Source: Anaerosolibacter sp.
GTDB taxonomy: Bacteria; Bacillota; Clostridia; Peptostreptococcales; Thermotaleaceae
NCBI RefSeq assembly: GCF_029240175.1
Contig: NZ_JARBTM010000008.1
Location: 112,096 to 176,095 of the forward strand
Direction: 5' to 3'
Length of the DNA stretch: 64,000 nt
Under the pieces are notes generated by a model. It was not told the origin of the DNA. It worked only from the letters and a program-made list of their open reading frames with translations, and made no database searches. This document shows, piece by piece, positions 27,071-35,039 of this stretch (the first letter of the stretch is position 1; every line of letters begins with the position of its first letter). A program made the translations under genes and the position numbers.

Positions 27071-27904
27071 TTAGAATGCTGGTACAACGGCGCCTTTATA
27101 GGTTTCTTCAATAAAAGCTTTTACTTCTTCTGTTTGTAGAACTTCAACCAGCTTTTTGATCTTTTCATCATTTTGATTGTCAGGGCGCGCGGTTACGATG
27201 TTTGAATATGGAGAATCACTGCCCTCTATCAGGATAGAATCATTTACCGGGTTTAAGCTTGCTTCTAAAGCATAGTTGGTATTGATGATGGACGCATCTA
27301 CATCTTCTAAAGTTCTTGGTAATTGGGCAGCATCGATTGGTTTGAAAACAATATTTTTAGGATTCTCAACGATGTCTTTCTCTGTTGCCTCTAAACCAGC
27401 ATCATCTTTGAGTTTGATAAGACCTGCCGTATCCAATAAAATCAAAGCTCTGCCTTCATTGGTTGGATCATTGGGAATAGCGATTACAGCGTTGTCTTTT
27501 AATTCATCTAGGGATTTAATCTTTTTAGAATAAAGTCCCAGGGGCTCTACGTGAACCTTTCCAACACTGACAAGTTCAATACCTCTTTCGTTTGCGAAAG
27601 TATCCATATAAGGAACATGCTGGAAGAAGTTTGCATCTAATTCCTTGCTGTCTAAAGCTAGATTTGGATTCACATAATCAGTAAATTCTACAATTTCTAA
27701 TTCGATACCTTGCTCCTTTAGCAGGGGCTTTATAAATTCAAGAAGCTCTGCATGGGGAACGGGTGTGGCGCCTACCTTTAAAGCTACTGCTGCTGTTTCC
27801 TCGGGTGCATCCTTCTCAGTGGCTGGAGCAGATGGTGTACAACCGGTAAATGCAAGGGATAAGATGATAAGTCCTATAATTACTGCGAAAATGTTTTTTT
27901 TCAT
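27071..27904 (-). CDS. metQ: methionine ABC transporter, substrate-binding lipoprotein
   Basis: The 277-residue lipoprotein captures methionine outside the membrane. The signal peptide ends in the lipobox LAFTGC (Cys22). Family motifs include KVGATPVPHAELLE, FTDYVNPNLAL, and NFFQHVPYMD near residue 97. It is the last gene of the metN-metI-metQ operon, all under one SAM riboswitch. Confidence 0.95.
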   Translation of the reverse strand: MKKNIFAVIIGLIILSLAFTGCTPSAPATEKDAPEETAAVALKVGATPVPHAELLEFIKPLLKEQGIELEIVEFTDYVNPNLALDSKELDANFFQHVPYMDTFANERGIELVSVGKVHVEPLGLYSKKIKSLDELKDNAVIAIPNDPTNEGRALILLDTAGLIKLKDDAGLEATEKDIVENPKNIVFKPIDAAQLPRTLEDVDASIINTNYALEASLNPVNDSILIEGSDSPYSNIVTARPDNQNDEKIKKLVEVLQTEEVKAFIEETYKGAVVPAF

Positions 27905-27918
27905 TGGTAAAAACCCTC

Positions 27919-28569
27919 CTATTTTTTATTTAATATTTCTGCGACCTTGTTGCCGCACAATTGGATGATTTGCACAAGCACAATAAGTACCAGTACGGTT
28001 GCAATCATTACTTCCGTTTGAAAACGATGATACCCATATCTAACTGCTAGATCCCCTAGTCCACCTCCTCCTACGGTTCCTGCCATGGCGGAATATCCTA
28101 AAATATTAATCAATGTAATCGTAACACCCAAAGCCAGAGAAGACATGGACTCAGGAATTAGAACATGGATGATAATCTGAAGGGGTGTAGCGCCCATGGC
28201 GATAGATGCCTCAATAACACCCCAATCCACTTCTTTCAGTGCGCTTTCAACCACCCTGGCGAAAAAAGGGATCGCCGCGATAACCAGCGGAATGATGGCT
28301 GCTGTGGTACCAATGGTCGTCCCTGCAATGAGACGGGTAAAAGGAATGATGAATATCATCAAAATGATGAAGGGTAAGGATCGGGTCATATTAATCACAT
28401 AGGATAGGGCCCCATATACGATTGGGTTCGGTAGGATATGATCCTTTTCCGTAACCACAAGTACAATACCTAATGGCAGTCCAAAGAGTATGGTAAATAT
28501 GAGGGATGTAAACACCATATACAAAGTATCCCACAGGGATGGTAAAAGAAGGTCGATGAGACTAAGCAT
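27919..28569 (-). CDS. metI: methionine ABC transporter, permease
   Basis: The 216-residue protein has five membrane helices and the EAA-loop segment GVIEASIAMGATPLQII that contacts the ATPase. Its start overlaps the metN stop by 8 nt, with GGAGG upstream. Partner subunits are encoded on both sides. Confidence 0.95.
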   Translation of the reverse strand: MLSLIDLLLPSLWDTLYMVFTSLIFTILFGLPLGIVLVVTEKDHILPNPIVYGALSYVINMTRSLPFIILMIFIIPFTRLIAGTTIGTTAAIIPLVIAAIPFFARVVESALKEVDWGVIEASIAMGATPLQIIIHVLIPESMSSLALGVTITLINILGYSAMAGTVGGGGLGDLAVRYGYHRFQTEVMIATVLVLIVLVQIIQLCGNKVAEILNKK

Positions 28570-29557
28570 AATTGAATACCTCCACTCTCACATGATTTTT
28601 CTCAAAATAATCGATAATTTGAGCCAAAGGAACTGTGTTTCGATCAACTTCCACCGTAAGCTTACCGATGGGTTTCTCCTGAATCCATTCGATTTTGCCT
28701 GCCAGGATATTCACATCTACCTGTAAATCCTTGATCAACTTAGAAATCACAGGCTCACCAGCACTTCCTTGGGTAAAGGATAAGCTGAGGAGTGTACCGT
28801 TATGCAAGTGGGTAGGTAGGTGCTGAATTTGGTCTACGAAGTGCTTTGTGATTTCATTTCCCGGCTTGGAGAAAATATCAATGGTTTTTCCCTGCTCAAC
28901 CACACGGCCGTGCTCCAATATGGTTACATCGGTGCAAACTTCTTTGATGACCTCCATCTCATGGGTGATGATAACGATGGTGAGACCCAAGCCCTGATTG
29001 ATCTCCTTCAATAGGGACAAAATCTGTTTCGTGGTTTTAGGATCTAAGGCAGAGGTAGCTTCATCACAGAGCAGGACATCGGGGTCTGATACCAAGGCCC
29101 GGGCGATACCCACTCTTTGTTTTTGTCCACCGCTGAGCTGAGATGGATACACATGGGCTTTTTCAGTTAAATCAACCAATTTCAATAAAGCCATGACCTT
29201 CTCCTTCACCACATTTTCAGGGGTTTTGTTCAGACGTAATGGGAAAGCAATATTATCGAAAACTGTCTTAGAGCTTAGAAGGTTAAAATTCTGAAAGATC
29301 ATACCGATCTTTTTTCGAACCTTTCGTAATTCTCCTGGAGAAAGATGGGTGATATCCACATTGTTAATCCACACTTCTCCGCTGGTAGGTTCCTCGATTC
29401 GATTGATACAACGGATCAGCGAGGATTTTCCAGCACCGCTGAGACCAATGATGCCATAAATGGTTCCTTGCTCGATGGTTAAATTAATATCCTCCAAGGC
29501 ACTAACCTGGTTTTTTCCTTTGCTGTAGATCTTTGAAAGCTGTTTGATTTGAATCAT
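28562..29557 (-). CDS. metN: methionine ABC transporter, ATP-binding protein
   Basis: This ATPase drives methionine import. It has Walker A GLSGAGKSS (about residue 37), signature LSGGQKQR (about 140), Walker B VLLCDEATSALD, and a C-terminal NIL domain (about residues 255-331), which binds methionine and inhibits transport in the known MetNI structure. It is first in the operon, behind the SAM riboswitch. Confidence 0.96.
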   Translation of the reverse strand: MIQIKQLSKIYSKGKNQVSALEDINLTIEQGTIYGIIGLSGAGKSSLIRCINRIEEPTSGEVWINNVDITHLSPGELRKVRKKIGMIFQNFNLLSSKTVFDNIAFPLRLNKTPENVVKEKVMALLKLVDLTEKAHVYPSQLSGGQKQRVGIARALVSDPDVLLCDEATSALDPKTTKQILSLLKEINQGLGLTIVIITHEMEVIKEVCTDVTILEHGRVVEQGKTIDIFSKPGNEITKHFVDQIQHLPTHLHNGTLLSLSFTQGSAGEPVISKLIKDLQVDVNILAGKIEWIQEKPIGKLTVEVDRNTVPLAQIIDYFEKNHVRVEVFNYA

Positions 29558-29653
29558 AACTTCACTCCTTTATAACTGTATAGTGGTAAAATGTCAAAGT
29601 GTCAAAAATACCTACCTGTGATTTCATAGGTAGCCTAGGGTGATTTAGGAATT

Positions 29654-29682
29654 AAAAAAGCCTCTTTCACACAGAAAGAGGC
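29654..29682 (-). terminator. terminator of the SAM riboswitch
   Basis: On the reverse strand gcctcttt-ctgtgtg-aaagaggc is followed by a run of six T. It precedes metN. Confidence 0.92.
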
Positions 29683-29698
29683 ATAATCATACATGCTG

Positions 29699-29810
29699 CT
29701 CTCTCTCATCTGACAGTACATACGTACCGCAGGAATTGGCACCGCTGCTTAAAATAAAGCCGGTTGCCGGGTTTCATAGGGCCAGTCCCTCCACCTCTCT
29801 GGATAAGAGA
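29699..29810 (-). ncRNA. SAM-I (S-box) riboswitch
   Basis: The reverse strand reads ctcttatccagagaggtgga then gggactggccc, atgaaacccggcaacc, ggtgccaattcctgc and gatgagagag, which is the S-box signature in order. P1 pairs the first (29801-29809) and last segments. SAM binding should favour the terminator and switch off metNIQ when methionine is sufficient. Confidence 0.96.
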
Positions 29811-29870
29811 TATCCAAACGTATTTAATTTTTATACTTGAAAAACGAATATACTTAATAAACTAATATTG

Positions 29871-29899
29871 AGTATACGGACTTTTTAGAACGATGTCAA
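29871..29899 (-). promoter_or_regulatory. promoter of the SAM riboswitch-metNIQ transcript
   Basis: On the reverse strand TTGACA (29899-29894) and TATACT (29876-29871) are 17 nt apart. Transcription should start near 29864, about 55 nt before the aptamer. Confidence 0.88.
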
Positions 29900-29989
29900 C
29901 ATATTTTTTTATTATTCTTTTTGGTGTTAAAAGGATATACTAGATAAATATAGAATATAACTATCAAGATTGATATTTGAGGTGATAAA

Positions 29990-30307
29990 ATGACCTATCA
30001 TTCTAGATTGAAGAATGAGTTTGTGGATGAGCTTTTTGAGGCGGTACTGCTATTGGAGGACATAGAGGAATGCTATCGATTCTTTGAAGATATTTGCACC
30101 ATAAAGGAAATTCAAGCATTAGCCCAGCGATTGAAGGTTGCCAAGCTCCTGCGTCAGGATAAGACCTATCATGAGATCGAAGAAAAGACAGGGGCCAGCA
30201 CAGCGACCATCAGCCGAATCAACCGCTGTTTACAGTATGGTGCCGATGGATATAACTTGATTTTGGACAGGCTAGAGGAAGATAAAACCAGCAGTGAAAA
30301 TGAATAA
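29990..30307 (+). CDS. YerC/YecD family TrpR-related protein
   Basis: The 105-residue protein has the TrpR-like helical fold signature: FEDICTIKEIQALAQRL followed by a helix-turn-helix, YHEIEEKTGASTATISRINRCL (about residues 60-82), and a short variable tail. Members are DNA-binding proteins of unclear target. The gene is divergent from metN and lies 83 nt before the sigma-54 activator gene, with which it could be co-transcribed. Confidence 0.88.
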   Translation: MTYHSRLKNEFVDELFEAVLLLEDIEECYRFFEDICTIKEIQALAQRLKVAKLLRQDKTYHEIEEKTGASTATISRINRCLQYGADGYNLILDRLEEDKTSSENE

Positions 30308-30390
30308 TACGTATATAGGATAGATGGAGCGACAAATCGTTTCATCTATTTTGATATTGAATTGAAAAGAATAATATTGGGGTGGTTGAA

Positions 30391-32397
30391 ATGCCAGGAC
30401 AAAAACTTTTACAGCAAAACGAAGGCTTTCTAGAAGCGTGGGAAACCTATACAGAGAAAGGTATACTAAAGACAGAATTGATTCGGAACGTGATTGCTGA
30501 TTCATGGATACGAAGTAGAAAACATGGTGTTGATCCCTTGTCCGAAAAAATAGAAGTGAACCTTTCAACGGAGGAATTGGGAAAAAGGTACAATCAATTT
30601 ATGGCCTTAATCAAAACAGCTAGGCCTTTTATGAGCAGTTTGTATAAATTGGTAGGTAACGAAGGATTAATTATTCGACTGACTGACAAAGATGGTTATG
30701 TACTAGAATGTATAGGAGATCAGGATCTGGTGAAAACCTATGGCAATCTCAGTATGTATACGGGCTGCAACATAAAAGAGGAGGTCATAGGAACGAATGC
30801 TATTGGCACTGCCTTGGCCATTGACGGTCCTATCCAGGTTTTTGGGGCAGAGCATTATTGCAAGCAGTTTCATAATTGGACATCTTCCGCATGTCCGATT
30901 CGAAATGAAAAAAAAGGCATTATCGGTATTCTCAGTATGACAGGGCCCAGTTGTAATGTCCATCCTCATACCCTGGGCATGGTAGTTGCAACGGCTGCTG
31001 CCATTGGAAAAGAGATAAAGCTAGAAAAGGCTAATCGAAGATTAGATGTGACCAATAAGCATTTTCATGCCATCATGGAATCAATTTCAGAGGGTTTGAT
31101 CTGCGTAAACCCAAAGGGCGTTGTCTTGGACATCAATCTTTTTGCCCGTAGACTGCTGGGTCTAAAGGAAGAAGAGATTATCGGAAAAAATATTAGCTGT
31201 ATACTGGATGATATGCAGGAGAGCAAGATTACCGATATGATTCACAGCGGCAAAAAATATGAGGAAGAGGAGATGCATTTTAAAAGCGGAAGAAACAAAC
31301 GAATCTCCTGTATTGCCAGTGTGACCCCTGTCAAGGGACAGGACAGTAGTGAAGTGGAAGGAACAGTATTTACGTTTCGAGCTGCTAAAAAGGTACACAG
31401 CCTGGTGAATAAGATTGTGGGTGCGGAAGCCATCTATACCTTTGAAGATATACTGGGCGATAGCAAATTAACCAAACAAGCCATTAAAGTTGCATCTATT
31501 GCGGCCAATACGGATACCACAATCCTCTTGTTAGGGGAAAGCGGTGTAGGTAAAGAAATGTTTGCCCAAGCTATTCATAATGAGAGCAATCGCAGGAAAA
31601 AACCCTTTGTATTTTTAAATTGTGGTGCCATCCCTAGGGATTTGGTGGCCAGCGAGTTGTTTGGGTATGTAGAAGGGGCTTTTACTGGTGCAAAGCGGGG
31701 CGGACACCCAGGTAAATTCGAACTGGCTGACAAAGGAACGATTTTTCTGGATGAAATTGGAGATATGCCCCTAGATGCCCAGGTAAACCTGCTAAGGGTA
31801 TTGGAAAGTAAGGCTGTGGTAAGAGTCGGGGGTCATGATGTAATACCAACAGATGTTCGGGTAATTGCTGCCACCCATAAAGACCTGTTGAAGGAAGTGG
31901 AGAAGGGGAATTTTAGAAGCGATTTATATTATCGATTAAATGTTATGCCCATTCAGATTCCAGCCCTGAGGGAACGGAAAGAGGATATTAAAGTATTTAT
32001 AGACTACTTTATCGATAAATTTAGCAGAAGGATGGGCAAGGAAGTCAAGGGTGTACACCACAGCTTTTACAAAACCATGATTCGCTACGATTGGCCTGGT
32101 AACGTGCGGGAACTGCAGAATGTGATGGAACTGGTCATGAACATGGTTAGGGACAAAGCGGACATAAGCTATGAAGACCTGCCAAGCTATATGCGTTCAG
32201 GAGGGTTTATCAAAGAGAAAAGGCAGGGAGGGAAAAATGATGCCTTTGATCTGGCAGAAATAGAAAAGAACACCATTATGAACGCCCTCGATTATTCAGG
32301 AGGGAATATGGCTCAAACAGCAAAGCTTCTCGGAATTGGGAGAAGCACCCTTTACAGAAAAATTGAGAAGTATAGCTTGGAGCATTTATTAAAATAA
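30391..32397 (+). CDS. sigma-54-dependent transcriptional activator (GAF-PAS-AAA-Fis)
   Basis: This enhancer-binding protein uses ATP to open promoters bound by sigma-54 RNA polymerase. Domains in order are an AcoR-like GAF sensor (about residues 70-210), PAS (about 225-330, ESISEGLICVNPKGVVLDIN), AAA+ (about 345-580) with Walker A GESGVGKE, the sigma-54 contact GAFTGAKR and Walker B FLDEIGD, and a Fis-type helix-turn-helix at the end (TAKLLGIGRSTLYRKIE). ATG at 30391 follows GGGGTGG at 5 nt and is preferred to GTG at 30382. The next operon has a -24/-12 promoter, its most likely target. The ligand is unknown. Confidence 0.93.
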   Translation: MPGQKLLQQNEGFLEAWETYTEKGILKTELIRNVIADSWIRSRKHGVDPLSEKIEVNLSTEELGKRYNQFMALIKTARPFMSSLYKLVGNEGLIIRLTDKDGYVLECIGDQDLVKTYGNLSMYTGCNIKEEVIGTNAIGTALAIDGPIQVFGAEHYCKQFHNWTSSACPIRNEKKGIIGILSMTGPSCNVHPHTLGMVVATAAAIGKEIKLEKANRRLDVTNKHFHAIMESISEGLICVNPKGVVLDINLFARRLLGLKEEEIIGKNISCILDDMQESKITDMIHSGKKYEEEEMHFKSGRNKRISCIASVTPVKGQDSSEVEGTVFTFRAAKKVHSLVNKIVGAEAIYTFEDILGDSKLTKQAIKVASIAANTDTTILLLGESGVGKEMFAQAIHNESNRRKKPFVFLNCGAIPRDLVASELFGYVEGAFTGAKRGGHPGKFELADKGTIFLDEIGDMPLDAQVNLLRVLESKAVVRVGGHDVIPTDVRVIAATHKDLLKEVEKGNFRSDLYYRLNVMPIQIPALRERKEDIKVFIDYFIDKFSRRMGKEVKGVHHSFYKTMIRYDWPGNVRELQNVMELVMNMVRDKADISYEDLPSYMRSGGFIKEKRQGGKNDAFDLAEIEKNTIMNALDYSGGNMAQTAKLLGIGRSTLYRKIEKYSLEHLLK

Positions 32398-32455
32398 TCG
32401 AGGTGTATCAAAACGAATCACATGTATCGGAATGAAGCGTTGTAGGACATGCAAA

Positions 32456-32488
32456 TTGTCTGACAAATGTACTAAAGTGAAACACTTT
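32456..32488. promoter_or_regulatory. candidate upstream activator sites for the sigma-54 promoter
   Basis: Two dyads, ttgtc-t-gacaa (32456-32466) and aaagtg-aaa-cacttt (32474-32488), lie about 110-145 bp upstream of the -24 element, the usual distance for enhancer sites. They sit between the activator's stop and its terminator. Assignment is inference. Confidence 0.4.
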
Positions 32489-32491
32489 GTT

Positions 32492-32524
32492 AAAAGATTG
32501 ACCTTTCGGTCAATCTTTTTTTAT
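32492..32524 (+). terminator. terminator of the sigma-54 activator gene
   Basis: aaaagattgacc-tttc-ggtcaatctttt with a long T-run follows the activator gene and separates it from the antiporter operon. Confidence 0.92.
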
Positions 32525-32598
32525 ATTGATGAATAAGTAATTAGCTTTGAAATAAGCAAAATCAAGAGGTGTAGCTTTTATAAAAGAAATCCATTGTA

Positions 32599-32615
32599 TT
32601 GGCATGGAAATTGCA
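32599..32615 (+). promoter_or_regulatory. sigma-54 (-24/-12) promoter of the Mrp-type antiporter operon
   Basis: TTGGCATGGAAATTGCA matches the consensus TGGCAC-N5-TTGCA with one change. The GG (32601-32602) and GC (32613-32614) dinucleotides are exactly 12 nt apart. Transcription would start near 32626, giving a 38-nt leader before mrpE. The adjacent gene encodes a sigma-54 activator. Confidence 0.85.
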
Positions 32616-32663
32616 TTTATTTTTATGAAGAATTACTGGATAAATTTCCATTGGGAGGATATT

Positions 32664-33149
32664 ATGACGCGAATCACCTTGACTTCCTTATTGACCATAG
32701 GATTTTGGATCGTACTGTCTGAACGACTAAACCTAGAGGTTTTGGTTGCTGGACTCCTTTTGATATCGATTATGTACATGTTATATGGGAAGCAAAAGGT
32801 TGCCATTGGGCATGAGAAAATCTTTTTCATCAAGAGCTTAGGTAACTATGGAAAATATTTTTGGCTTTTGGTAAAGGAAATCATTGCAGCCAATCTTCAA
32901 GTAGCCAAGATTGTATTGGGACCAAGGATATCGATTTCACCAACGATGATCACCTATGAAACAAAGTTGGAATCAGCATTTCATCGAACAGTTTTTGCAA
33001 ATTCCATTACGCTCACACCAGGTACCCTAACCGTATCTCTGGTAGATAATATATTGACAATCCATTGTTTAAAAGGGGAATATGGAGAGCAAATCATGGA
33101 TTCAAAGCTTGAAAAAATATTATTAGAGATTGAGGAGTATCAACGATGA
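32664..33149 (+). CDS. mrpE: Mrp-type Na+/H+ antiporter subunit E
   Basis: This small membrane subunit belongs to the multi-subunit antiporter. It has two or three hydrophobic segments in its first half, and the C-terminal half has the family pattern ANSITLTPGTLTVSL. An upstream in-frame ATG at 32604 lies inside the sigma-54 promoter, so it cannot be the start from that promoter; ATG at 32664 is behind GGGAGG at good spacing, giving 161 residues. The stop overlaps mrpF by 4 nt. It is the first gene of a ten-gene operon ordered as in archaeal Mbh clusters. Confidence 0.93.
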   Translation: MTRITLTSLLTIGFWIVLSERLNLEVLVAGLLLISIMYMLYGKQKVAIGHEKIFFIKSLGNYGKYFWLLVKEIIAANLQVAKIVLGPRISISPTMITYETKLESAFHRTVFANSITLTPGTLTVSLVDNILTIHCLKGEYGEQIMDSKLEKILLEIEEYQR

Positions 33150-33415
33150 ATCAGGTTTTTATCATAGCCTTAATGATCTTAGCCTTTACCATTATACTTT
33201 GTACGGTTCGAGCGATTATAGGGCCTACAGCAGCAGACCGCTTGGTTGCTGTGAATGTTATCGGAACCAAAACCATTGTTTTGATCGTTCTCGTTTCTTT
33301 GATCTTGAAGGAAACCTATTTTGTAGATGTGGCCCTTGTCTATGCGCTGATTAGTTTTCTCGCTTCTATTATCATCGCTGAATTTATTGAAGGTGAGACG
33401 GGAGGGAACAAATGA
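33146..33415 (+). CDS. mrpF: Mrp-type antiporter subunit F
   Basis: The 89-residue protein has three hydrophobic helices and the family segment RAIIGPTAADRLVAVNVIGTK between helices 1 and 2. It overlaps both mrpE and mrpG by 4 nt, which indicates tight translational coupling within the membrane complex. Confidence 0.93.
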   Translation: MNQVFIIALMILAFTIILCTVRAIIGPTAADRLVAVNVIGTKTIVLIVLVSLILKETYFVDVALVYALISFLASIIIAEFIEGETGGNK

Positions 33416-33726
33416 AAGGTATTTTGATTATTTTCCTTTTGTCGGGGGGATTATTTTTCTTTGCTGTTGGAACCCTAGGGCTCTTAAGACTCCCTGATGT
33501 CCTTGGCAGGGCCCACAGTGCAGCAAAGTGTGATACCCTGGGGGCTGTGATGACTTTGGCTGCAGCTATGGTTTATAGTGGTTGGAATGCCACTACCTTG
33601 AAGATTTTACTAATGATTTTATTTATATGGATTACGAATCCAACGGCTACTCATCTCATTGGCAGAGTGGTCTATTTGAAAAATGCTAAGTCCGATAATG
33701 GAGTGAGAAAGAATGAAGATCTTTAG
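33412..33726 (+). CDS. mrpG: Mrp-type antiporter subunit G
   Basis: The 104-residue protein has three hydrophobic helices and the MnhG signature TLGLLRLPDVLGRAHSAAK near residue 23. Its end overlaps the next gene by 14 nt. It should pack with MrpE and MrpF in the small-subunit module. Confidence 0.93.
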   Translation: MKGILIIFLLSGGLFFFAVGTLGLLRLPDVLGRAHSAAKCDTLGAVMTLAAAMVYSGWNATTLKILLMILFIWITNPTATHLIGRVVYLKNAKSDNGVRKNEDL

Positions 33727-33952
33727 TATAATCATGATTTTGTTTCTAATTGGTTCATCTATCGCTGTTTCCATAATGAGAAACCTTCTGGGTGCAGTGA
33801 TTGTATTTATGACGTACAGCCTCGTTATGGCCATACTTTGGCAGCAGTTAAATGCACCTGATTTAGCAATTACTGAGGCTGCCATTGGTGCAGGGGTTAC
33901 GACGATCCTGTTTGTGCTGACCCTGCGAAAAATAAGGGGTGTGAAGAAGTAG
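33713..33952 (+). CDS. DUF4040/MbhD-like subunit (part of split MrpA)
   Basis: The 79-residue protein has about three helices and the motif QQLNAPDLAITEAAIGAG, typical of the DUF4040 domain. That domain lies in the C-terminal part of MrpA in classical systems but is a separate gene (mbhD) in archaeal Mbh complexes. The charged residues of the motif (Asp, Glu) lie in a membrane helix and are thought to take part in ion movement. The next gene starts directly after its stop. Confidence 0.88.
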   Translation: MKIFSIIMILFLIGSSIAVSIMRNLLGAVIVFMTYSLVMAILWQQLNAPDLAITEAAIGAGVTTILFVLTLRKIRGVKK

Positions 33953-34231
33953 ATGCTGCGAATTGTATTTTCTATTTTCGTGACCATGGTGATTATTTCA
34001 GGACTTTTAATAGGGGTAAGTGAACTGCCAGCCTTTGGTGACCCGGATAATCCTGCCCATAACTATGTATCAAAGCGGTATGTGGATAAAGGCGTGGAAG
34101 AGGTGGGGGGATTAAATATTGTAACCGACATTATTTTAGATTATAGGGCTTTTGATACCTTTGGGGAAGCTACCGTTTTGTTTACTGGTGTAATTGTGGT
34201 ATTGATTCTATTGAAAGAAGAGAAAAAGTAA
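33953..34231 (+). CDS. MbhE-like subunit
   Basis: The 92-residue protein has a first helix (residues about 4-24), a polar loop containing NPAHNYVSKRYVDKGVEEVG, and a second helix (FGEATVLFTGVIVVLILL). This matches MbhE, equivalent to the last part of MrpA. The start codon directly follows the preceding stop. The loop motif NIVTDIILDYRAFDTFGEA is highly typical of the family. Confidence 0.87.
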   Translation: MLRIVFSIFVTMVIISGLLIGVSELPAFGDPDNPAHNYVSKRYVDKGVEEVGGLNIVTDIILDYRAFDTFGEATVLFTGVIVVLILLKEEKK

Positions 34232-34255
34232 TTTTGTCAGTAGGGAGGTGGGGCC

Positions 34256-34675
34256 GTGAACCATATGATTTTGCAGGTTGTTAGTAAAATTATGATTCCT
34301 TTTATTCAGGTTTTTGGAATCTACGTCGTTTTATTTGGGCACCTGTCTCCAGGCGGTGGATTTGCAGGAGGTACAATTCTGGGTGTCAGCTTGATTTTCT
34401 ACCGGATGGTTTACGGGAAAGCAGAGACGAGATTAAAATTTCCCTTTGAACTTATGATGAAAATGATGTGTGGAGCACTTATTCTTTATGGTGTGTTGAA
34501 GGGCTACAGTTTCCTAACGGGTGGGAACCATAGTTACCTGCCCCAACTGCCATTGGGCACGCCAGGCAACATTCTGAGTGGCGGATACCTACTTCCGCTA
34601 AATGTTTTGGTAGGTATCACGGTGACCGTAACAATCTATTTTCTTTTTACACTGTTTTATGAAGGAGAAATATAA
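34256..34675 (+). CDS. mrpB: Mrp-type antiporter subunit B
   Basis: The 139-residue protein has four helices and the MnhB signature LFGHLSPGGGFAGGTILG near residue 25. It begins at GTG, 7 nt after GGAGG; an ATG two codons later is a weaker alternative. It corresponds to MbhF. Confidence 0.93.
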   Translation: MNHMILQVVSKIMIPFIQVFGIYVVLFGHLSPGGGFAGGTILGVSLIFYRMVYGKAETRLKFPFELMMKMMCGALILYGVLKGYSFLTGGNHSYLPQLPLGTPGNILSGGYLLPLNVLVGITVTVTIYFLFTLFYEGEI

Positions 34676-34676
34676 A

Positions 34677-35039
34677 ATGGAGAGGTTGTTTATCAATTAT
34701 TTTGAAACTGGCGCCATCATTTTGTTTGGTGTGGGTTTTGCCACCTTGTTGTTACACAATAACCTGATCAAAAAAATCATAGGGATGAATATTATGGATA
34801 CGGCCATATTTCTATTCTTTATCGCCAAAGGATATATTCCAGGAAGGGAGGCCCCCATCATTCAAGATGTTCATAAAGGAGCAGCGGGGTATATCAATCC
34901 TGTGCCTTCAGCACTAATGCTTACGGGGATTGTGGTGGCTGTCAGTATAACAGCCTTTGCGTTAGCTTTAACCATAAAGCTTCATGAGAAATACGGTACC
35001 ATCGAGCTAGACCAAATTATGGAGATGAGAGGTGATTAG
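34677..35039 (+). CDS. mrpC: Mrp-type antiporter subunit C (NuoK-like)
   Basis: The 120-residue protein has three helices like NuoK and MrpC, with LLHNNLIKKIIGMNIMDTAI between helices 1 and 2 and a conserved DPxP-like region replaced here by INPVPSALMLTGIVV. An in-frame ATG at 34659 is possible, but ATG at 34677 is 7 nt after GGAGAA. It corresponds to MbhG. Confidence 0.92.
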   Translation: MERLFINYFETGAIILFGVGFATLLLHNNLIKKIIGMNIMDTAIFLFFIAKGYIPGREAPIIQDVHKGAAGYINPVPSALMLTGIVVAVSITAFALALTIKLHEKYGTIELDQIMEMRGD

